Part shown: positions 32,236 through 39,400 of the stretch, one piece after another
How positions within the stretch are numbered: the stretch's first letter is position 1
Layout of the letters: each line of letters starts with the position of its first letter
Source: Flavobacterium wongokense
Lineage (GTDB): Bacteria; Bacteroidota; Bacteroidia; Flavobacteriales; Flavobacteriaceae
Direction: 5' to 3'
Assembly (NCBI RefSeq): GCF_021608265.1
Contig: NZ_JAKIHP010000010.1
Coordinates: 1-41,086 of the forward strand
DNA: 41,086 bases
Position numbers and translations under genes: made by a program
Notes under the pieces: generated by a model
The model's input: only the letters and a program-made list of their open reading frames with translations
Databases searched by the model: none
Told to the model about the DNA's origin: nothing

Positions 32236-33639
32236 TTACTGTTTTTTCTCGTAGCCCAATATTTTCAAGACATCATCTGAACTTTGCTGTTCAGAGAAAA
32301 CTTCGGTTGCTAAGATGCCATTTTCATCGCGGTCAATCAAAATGTGCTTTGGCTGTGGGATTAAACAGTGGTGCAAACCTCCAAAACCTCCAATGGTTTC
32401 CTGATAGGCACCTGTGTTGAAGAAACCAATATATAATGGTTTTTCCTTATTGTATTTTGGCAGGTATACCGCATTCATGTGTTGTTCGGAATTGTAATAA
32501 TCGTCGCTGTCGCAGGTTAGTCCACCTAATAAAACCCTTTCATAGGTATCATTCCAACGATTCACCGCAAGCATTACAAAACGCTTATTGATTGCCCACG
32601 TATCGGGTAGTGTAGTAATGAATGAACTGTCAATCATGTTCCAGTTCTCTCTGTCATTCTGTTTCTTTTGGTATAAAACCTGATAGATCGCACCACCAGA
32701 TTCCCCTACGGTAAACGAACCAAATTCAGTGAAAATATGCGGAACATCAATCTCGGCTTCATCACAGGCAATTTTGATCTGATTCACGATTTCGTCAATC
32801 ATGTATTGGTAATCGTATTCAAATGCCAAAGAATTTTTGATTGGGAAACCACCACCGATATTCAAACTATCCAAAGTTGGACACTCCTTTTTCAGGTTGA
32901 TGTATACTTTCATACATTTCAACAACTCGTTCCAGTAATACGCCGTATCACGGATTCCGGTGTTGATGAAGAAGTGAAGCATTTTCAACTCCACCTGTTT
33001 ATTTTCCTGAATCTGTTTTCTATAAAAAGGTACGATGTCTTTGTATCCAATTCCAAGGCGCGAAGTATAAAACTCAAACTTTGGCTCTTCCTCAGCAGCA
33101 ATACGGATTCCGATTTTGAATTTATTGGTAATCGATTCCTGAAGCAAATCCAATTCCTCGTAATTGTCAATGATAGGCACAGTTTTGCTGAAACCGCCAT
33201 TAATCAATCGCGCAATGTTCTCAATATATTGTTCTCTTTTAAATCCGTTACAGATGATATAAGTGCTTTTGTTGATTTTTCCCTGCGCGATCAGGTTCTC
33301 CACAATATTAATGTCATAAGCAGAAGACGTTTCAATATGGACATTGTTCTTAAACACTTCATTCATAATGAAACTAAAGTGCGAGCTTTTGGTACAATAG
33401 CAATAGTAATATTTGGCATCGTACTTATTTTTCTCCATCGACTTCCTAAACCAGCCTTTGGCTTTGTTGATGTTATTGGAAATAGCCGGAAGATAGGTGA
33501 ACTTTAATGGCGTACCATATTGCTCAACCAGTTTCATCAAATCGATATTGTGAAACTGAAGATGGTCTTTGTTTAATGTAAATTCCTCCTGTGGGAAGTA
33601 GAAAGTCTGGTTAATTAAATCGAAATATTTAGTGTTCAT
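32236..33639 (-). CDS. speA: Arginine decarboxylase, fold III (short biosynthetic form)
   Basis: 467 residues. A PLP-dependent alanine-racemase-fold decarboxylase that converts arginine to agmatine, first step of polyamine synthesis. The PLP lysine is Lys84 in YYCYCTKSSHF. The glycine-rich phosphate loop is LNIGGGFPIKNS, and the catalytic Cys/Asp motif is LTCDSDDYY. HFFINTGIRD and TEFGSFTVGESG are also typical. It lacks the extra domains of the ~650-residue E. coli SpeA, as is usual in flavobacteria. The terminator at 32204-32232 follows directly. Confidence 0.93.
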   Translation of the reverse strand: MNTKYFDLINQTFYFPQEEFTLNKDHLQFHNIDLMKLVEQYGTPLKFTYLPAISNNINKAKGWFRKSMEKNKYDAKYYYCYCTKSSHFSFIMNEVFKNNVHIETSSAYDINIVENLIAQGKINKSTYIICNGFKREQYIENIARLINGGFSKTVPIIDNYEELDLLQESITNKFKIGIRIAAEEEPKFEFYTSRLGIGYKDIVPFYRKQIQENKQVELKMLHFFINTGIRDTAYYWNELLKCMKVYINLKKECPTLDSLNIGGGFPIKNSLAFEYDYQYMIDEIVNQIKIACDEAEIDVPHIFTEFGSFTVGESGGAIYQVLYQKKQNDRENWNMIDSSFITTLPDTWAINKRFVMLAVNRWNDTYERVLLGGLTCDSDDYYNSEQHMNAVYLPKYNKEKPLYIGFFNTGAYQETIGGFGGLHHCLIPQPKHILIDRDENGILATEVFSEQQSSDDVLKILGYEKKQ

Positions 33640-33697
33640 TGAAGTGTATAGATTATAGCGTTTATTTAAGTTGTAAAAACAAAGTAAAAGCTATAAT

Positions 33698-33877
33698 TCA
33701 AACTCTAATATTTGCGTAGATAATCGGCAGTTTTTCCTGGAATAAATACCTGATTTGCGAACACATAGCAATAAAGTCGCTTTTTCCCCTAAAAGTATTG
33801 TCGGAAACCGCTAAGAAATCATTGCTGATTTCCTGGCTATAATTGCTGTAAATATAAGTGTTGGCACTTTTTTTCAT
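33698..33877 (-). CDS. Small 59-aa protein between aroB and speA
   Basis: 59 residues from the ATG at 33877 to the stop at 33698-33700, beginning MKKSANTYIYSNYSQEISND and ending LFQEKLPIIYANIRV. No domain is recognised. Composition is ordinary cytosolic with one cysteine. It fills the gap between aroB (57 bases away) and speA (58 bases away) on the same strand. A consensus -7 box TAAATTTG ends 5 bases before its ATG. The orderly spacing and its own promoter support it being a real gene; function unknown. Confidence 0.6.
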   Translation of the reverse strand: MKKSANTYIYSNYSQEISNDFLAVSDNTFRGKSDFIAMCSQIRYLFQEKLPIIYANIRV

Positions 33878-33882
33878 CTGGG

Positions 33883-33890
33883 CAAATTTA
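33883..33890 (-). promoter_or_regulatory. Promoter -7 box touching the 59-aa gene start
   Basis: On the minus strand this reads TAAATTTG, then 5 bases, then ATG. It has the same geometry as the box before the TMEM175 gene and as the one before the rnpB 5' end. Confidence 0.55.
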
Positions 33891-33934
33891 AAAAATAATA
33901 TTTTCGAAATGCAAGTAATAGCGTGAAAAAAATG

Positions 33935-35002
33935 TTAACTTTTATAATCTGCGAAAGATTTTATAATTAATTCATTTTCAACTTCTTGGTTGATTTTGAT
34001 ATTTCCAATTCCGTCCAGCAAAGCAAATTGGATTTTTCCGTACTCATTTTTTTTGTCGTGAATCAGTAAATCCAGAATTGGATTTAGGTCGTTTTCCTCA
34101 AAAACCACAGTTCCGAAAACCCTTTTGATCATCGTTTTTATTTCAAGGTATTCGACCGCTGAAATCAACCCTTTCTTCCAGGAGATATAGCTTTCCAAAA
34201 TCATTCCGACAGCAATGGCTTCGCCGTGTAACAGGTTTTGTTTTTCTTCGTTTTCAAGGAAATAACTTTCAATCGCATGTCCTAAAGTGTGGCCAAAATT
34301 CAATGCTTTACGAATGCCGTTTTCGGTTGGATCCTGCATTACGATTTCGTTTTTAATTTCTATCGAGCGATAAATCAAACTATCAAAATCAGCAAAATCA
34401 ACATTTGTTAAATCCCTGAATTCTGTCCAATACTTCGCGTCCAAAATTAAGCCGTGCTTTATCATTTCTGCAAATCCGGAACGGATTTCATTTTGCGGCA
34501 ATGTTTGTAAATAGTCGGTATCAATCAGCACCATTTTTGGAACATTGATGACACCAATCTGATTTTTAAGGTTGCCCAGATCCACACCATTTTTACCTCC
34601 AACTGATGCATCGACCATCGCCAAAAGCGTCGTTGGAATATGGATGAAATCGATTCCGCGTTTAAAGGTTGAAGCTATGAATCCTCCAATATCGGTAATC
34701 ACACCACCTCCAAGGTTAATCATCAGGGTTTTCCTGTCGGCGCCCAAATCGGTTAATATGCTCCAAATTTCCACACAGGTTGTGATGTTCTTTTCGCTTT
34801 CACCGGGCTCGATTTCAATGATTTCAATGGTTTTGTCGGTTGCCAATAAAGGCAGGAAGCCTGATAAACAATATTCGTTAGAGTGTGTGTCGACCAAAAT
34901 AAAGATGTTGGAATACTTATTTTCCTCAATAAAAGTATTGAGAAAACCATATCCTTCATCACCGAAAAAAATTGGATAACCGTTGGCTTGTATAGATTGC
35001 AT
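33935..35002 (-). CDS. aroB: 3-dehydroquinate synthase
   Basis: 355 residues. It converts DAHP to 3-dehydroquinate in the shikimate pathway, using NAD and a metal ion. Motifs are LGGGVITDIGGFIAS (NAD loop, about 98-112), IPTTLLAMVDASVGGKNGVD (about 123-142), the metal ligand Glu in SGFAEMIKHG, and the metal-ligand histidines in NFGHTLGHAIES and LHGEAIAVGM. Length is normal. It is divergent from proline dehydrogenase and has a -7 box at 35022-35029. Confidence 0.96.
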   Translation of the reverse strand: MQSIQANGYPIFFGDEGYGFLNTFIEENKYSNIFILVDTHSNEYCLSGFLPLLATDKTIEIIEIEPGESEKNITTCVEIWSILTDLGADRKTLMINLGGGVITDIGGFIASTFKRGIDFIHIPTTLLAMVDASVGGKNGVDLGNLKNQIGVINVPKMVLIDTDYLQTLPQNEIRSGFAEMIKHGLILDAKYWTEFRDLTNVDFADFDSLIYRSIEIKNEIVMQDPTENGIRKALNFGHTLGHAIESYFLENEEKQNLLHGEAIAVGMILESYISWKKGLISAVEYLEIKTMIKRVFGTVVFEENDLNPILDLLIHDKKNEYGKIQFALLDGIGNIKINQEVENELIIKSFADYKS

Positions 35003-35021
35003 TTTTGCTAAAATTCTGGCT

Positions 35022-35029
35022 CAAAAATA
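35022..35029 (-). promoter_or_regulatory. aroB promoter, -7 box
   Basis: On the minus strand this reads TATTTTTG, matching TAnnTTTG, 19 bases before the ATG at 35002. Confidence 0.5.
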
Positions 35030-35064
35030 CTGTAAAAATTAATAAATAATCACCAAAGACTATT

Positions 35065-35072
35065 TATATTTG
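35065..35072 (+). promoter_or_regulatory. Proline dehydrogenase promoter, -7 box
   Basis: TATATTTG matches TAnnTTTG and lies 19 bases before the ATG at 35092. Confidence 0.6.
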
Positions 35073-35091
35073 TCGCATTATTACAAAAAGG

Positions 35092-36267
35092 ATGGAAAAG
35101 ATTTTCGACAATACTAAAGTCGCGTTTGCACTGAAATCGGATACGGAACTTGACCGTGCTTATTTTTTATTCAAAATGATTGACAGCGAGCCATTAGTTC
35201 GAATAGGAACTGCGGTAACCAACTTTGCGCTGAAAGCACATTTACCTGTGGAAGGATTAATCAGGGCTACCGTTTTTGATCATTTTTGTGGCGGAACAAC
35301 CGAGATGGACTGCCTTTCTGTAGTGGATAAAATGTATACCAAAGGCGTTTCGTCTGTGTTGGATTATTCGGTGGAAGGAAAAGAGGAGGAAGAGCAGTTT
35401 GATGCTGCTTTGGAAATGACCCTGAAAACGGTTGAATTTGCCAAAGAGCGAAAAGCCATTCCTTTTGCGGTATTCAAGCCAACAGGTTTGGGGCGTTTTT
35501 ACCTTTATGAAAAAATAGGGGAAAAGCAACCATTGACTTTAGAAGAACAAAAAGAGTGGAACCGTGTGGTTTCCCGCTTTGATTTGATTTGCAAAACAGC
35601 TTACGAAAAAGATGTAGCGCTTTTAATTGATGGTGAAGAAAGCTGGATGCAGGACGCAGCCGATGATTTGGTTACCGAAATGATGCGCAGATACAACAAG
35701 GAAAAGTCCATTGTTTTCAATACGCTGCAGTTATACCGTTGGGATCGTTTGGATTACCTGAAGAAACTGCACGAACAGGCAAAAGCCGAAGGTTTCTTTG
35801 TTGGGATGAAGCTTGTTCGCGGAGCCTATATGGAAAAAGAAAACAAGCGTGCCGAAGAAAAGGGATATCCAACTCCAATCTGTGAAAGCAAGGAAGCAAC
35901 CGATATCAATTATGATGTTACCATGTCTTATATGATGGATAACCTTGACACTATGGCAATTTTTGCAGGAACACACAATGAATTGAGTTCTTACAAAGTC
36001 ATCGAACTAATGAAAGAGAAAGGCATAGCCAAAAATGACGACAGGATTTGGTTCGGGCAATTGTATGGGATGAGTGATAATATCAGCTATAATTTGGCAG
36101 AACATGGCTACAATGTTGCCAAATATTTACCTTTTGGTCCTGTTAGGGACGTTATGCCTTATTTGATTCGAAGAGCCGAAGAAAACACCTCAGTTGCTGG
36201 TCAGACCAGCAGAGAATTAAACCTTTTAAAAACGGAAAAGGATAGGAGGAAGGCTGACAAGCGCTAG
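35092..36267 (+). CDS. Proline dehydrogenase
   Basis: 391 residues. A single-function FAD-dependent proline dehydrogenase (TIM barrel) that oxidises proline to pyrroline-5-carboxylate and passes electrons to quinone. Motifs are FAVFKPTGLGRF, NTLQLYRWDRLDYL, MKLVRGAYMEKE (FAD/substrate) and the C-terminal YLPFGPVRDVMPYLIRRAEEN, with the paired arginines that bind the proline carboxylate. It has no P5C dehydrogenase domain, so it is the PRODH half rather than a PutA fusion. It has its own promoter and a strong terminator after it. Confidence 0.94.
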   Translation: MEKIFDNTKVAFALKSDTELDRAYFLFKMIDSEPLVRIGTAVTNFALKAHLPVEGLIRATVFDHFCGGTTEMDCLSVVDKMYTKGVSSVLDYSVEGKEEEEQFDAALEMTLKTVEFAKERKAIPFAVFKPTGLGRFYLYEKIGEKQPLTLEEQKEWNRVVSRFDLICKTAYEKDVALLIDGEESWMQDAADDLVTEMMRRYNKEKSIVFNTLQLYRWDRLDYLKKLHEQAKAEGFFVGMKLVRGAYMEKENKRAEEKGYPTPICESKEATDINYDVTMSYMMDNLDTMAIFAGTHNELSSYKVIELMKEKGIAKNDDRIWFGQLYGMSDNISYNLAEHGYNVAKYLPFGPVRDVMPYLIRRAEENTSVAGQTSRELNLLKTEKDRRKADKR

Positions 36268-36271
36268 AACG

Positions 36272-36297
36272 AAACCTCATTGTTATGAGGTTTTTTT
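36272..36297 (+). terminator. Intrinsic terminator after proline dehydrogenase
   Basis: AACCTCAT (36273-36280) pairs with ATGAGGTT (36285-36292) around TGTT, within a run of seven T. Confidence 0.9.
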
Positions 36298-36320
36298 ATG
36301 CATTTTACCTTAAAATAATA

Positions 36321-36348
36321 TTGTACTTCCATTAAAATCATATATTTG
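36321..36348 (+). promoter_or_regulatory. Promoter of the right giant adhesin gene
   Basis: TTG at 36321-36323 and TATATTTG at 36341-36348, separated by 17 bases, fit the Bacteroidota -33/-7 pattern. A leader of about 60 AT-rich bases follows to the ATG at 36413. Confidence 0.65.
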
Positions 36349-36412
36349 ACTTTTGTTTTTTAACAAAAAATTAATAAATTTAATAAGCCCTAATAATACA
36401 GTTATTAAAAAA

Positions 36413-39400
36413 ATGAAGATATTTACTTTTATACATAAGCTATTGTTTGTTGTGATAGCCTTAATTTCTTTACAATCATACTCGCAAAACCTTTTGGTTA
36501 ACGGTGGTTTTGAAAGCGGTGGTGTAGGTGTTGGTTTTACTACAAACTATACGCTTCCTATAGCTCCTGGAAACAGCAATGCTGGGAATTACAACATTAT
36601 TACCGACGCGTTTACGATGAACACTGCCAACTTTGGCCACGCAGGAGATTATCCTACAGGATCTGGAAGAATGATGGTGGTTGACGGTTCAGGAAGCGCC
36701 AGTACAAAAGTATGGGAGTTATTGAATGGAAATACCATCGGAGTGATAAGCGGAAGGACTTATGAATTTACCTATTATATTCGTTCCATATCGAGTCAGA
36801 ACAACGTAAGCAATTCGGCAATTATTGATGTCAATACCAATGGGACAACGACGATTCCGCAATTAATGTCAGGACCGTCAATATGCCCTATTGGAAACCC
36901 ATCGGCATGGACCAAAGTGGTTTACCGATGGACGGCAACCACAACAAATGCGCAGATTTATTTAACAGACAGCCAGACTTTTGGAACTCCGGCAGGAAAT
37001 GATTTTGCAATCGATAACTTATCTCTTGTGGATATTGCGTCAATTTGCCAGACACCTGTTGCTACGGTGACTCAGCCAACATGTCCCACTCCAACGGGAA
37101 CAGCTGTTTTTACAAGCCCGTTAAATACCAATCCTGCTCCTCTGGTACCTACGGATTTATTTATCTCTGAAGTAACAGACGAAAGTACGGGAGCGTTGTC
37201 CTACATTGAAATATATAACGGAACGGGAGCGCCAAAAAATCTAACAAATTATAAGCTTAAAATTTATAATAATGGTAACCCTGGACCTTCACTTAATTGT
37301 GATATTCCATTATTGGGGATACTGGCCAACAATGATGTTTTTGTTGTTTCGGTTGGTAATGTAACCAATCAGGGCGGAGTCATACCCGATATGGTTGTAA
37401 ATCTATGCCCGGGTTTTAATACGAATGACAATGTACGTTTAACAACCAGTGCAGATGTATTGATTGATTTATGGGGAAGGACCGACGGAGTAGATTTTAC
37501 TCCTAGTAACCAGGATGGCTACACATATAGAAGACTGGCCAACGTGATACATCCAAGTACAGTATGGAATCCGGCAGACTGGACAGCATTAGACCCACAG
37601 GATTATACGGATATCGGTAATTATGTGATGACTATTTATGAGTATAGCCTGAATTCAACAACCTATCAATCAAGTCCAACGTTTTCGGGATTACCTCCTA
37701 ACACTACTTACAACAACGCAACAATAAGGGATGTAATTTCGGGCTGTGTTTCGGTGCCAATTACCATAACTATAAATGCTATTGCGCCATTGGCAGCACC
37801 AACTGTTGCTCCGGTAACCTATTGCCAAAATGCAACTGCGACTCCTCTTACAGCGACTCCTCTTACCGGAGCTACGCTAAATTGGTATACAGTGCCGGCA
37901 CCTGGTGGTACGGCTTCAGCCACAGCTCCAACACCATTAACAACAGGAGCAGTAGGTTCTGTTGTACATTATTATGTAAGCCAGACCATTGGTACCTGTG
38001 AAAGCCCAAGAGCTGATATTGCAGTTAGCATAGTAAACAATACTCCAACAGCGGCACCTTTCTTATTTTGTGATGGCGCCAATACAACTACTACTTCAGT
38101 AGCTTTTGATTTCAATAATGTTGGGCAGACCAACTTCACTTATAGTTACAGCATCGAAGGTGGACCACCGGTTACCGGAACACATGTTTCACCTTCCCAT
38201 TTTGATGTTCCTGTTACCGCTCCAGGACAGCAGGTTACTTTTACCATTACATGGAACGGTGTGTGTACGCCAAGTTTAACCAGGACTTGTTATGCAAGTT
38301 GTGTTACAACACCAGTCTTGTCGATTCATAATCCTGCTGCTGTTTGTGCACCAAATACTGTAGATATCACAGCTGCTGCCGTTACGGCTGGAAGCACCGG
38401 CGGTGGTACCTTGACTTACTGGACAGATTTAGCGGCTACTGTGCCATTGGCTAATCCGGCAACAATAGCTGTAGGCGGAACGTATTACATCAAAAGTGCT
38501 TTAGGAGCCTGTGATGATATTGATCCTGTAGTGGTTACTATAAATACACCACCATCATTAACTATTACAAATCCTACTGGGGTTTGCTCGCCAAATACGG
38601 TTAACATTACTGCAGCTGCAGTTACCGCTGGAAGTACGGGTGGAGGAACATTGACCTATTGGACCGACCCTGCTGCAACAACGGCATTAGCCAATCCATC
38701 AGCGGTTGCGGTGAGTGGCACTTATTATATTAAAAGTACTGCAGGAAACTGTACAGACATCGAACCTGTTTCGGTTACCATATTTACCACACCGGCATTA
38801 ACAATAACAAATCCAGCTGCAGCTTGTTCGCCTGGAACTGTTGATATTACCTTGCCGGCTGTAACAGCCGGAAGCACAGGTGGCGGTACTTTAACTTACT
38901 GGACCAATGCAGCAGCAACCACTACTTTGGCAAACCCAACAGCAGTTGCTGTTAGTGGAACCTATTATATTAAAAGTACTTTAGGAACCTGTACAGATAT
39001 TAAACCGGTAGCGGTGACTATAACAACAACACCATCGTTGACCATTACAAATCCGGCTGCAGTCTGTGCCCCAAATACAATCAACATTACTTTACCTGCA
39101 GTCACTGCGGGAAGTACCGGTGGAGGTACATTAAGTTATTGGACAAATGCTACTGCAACTACTGCTTTGGCAAACCCAACAGCAGTTGCTACAGCAGGAA
39201 CTTATTACATTAAGAGCACTGTTGGAACCTGTACAGATATTGAACCAGTCACAATTACCATCAACCCAACACCATCATTAACTATTACAAATCCGGCTGC
39301 TGTTTGTTCGCCAAACACAGTTAATATCACTTTACCTGCGGTTACCGCTGGAAGTACAGGAGGAGGAACTTTGACGTATTGGAACAATGCAGCAGCTACC

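Noticed and set aside
32737..33507. A 256-residue plus-strand ORF
   Set aside because: It is entirely antisense to speA, which has clear PLP-decarboxylase motifs; the plus-strand product has no recognisable domain.
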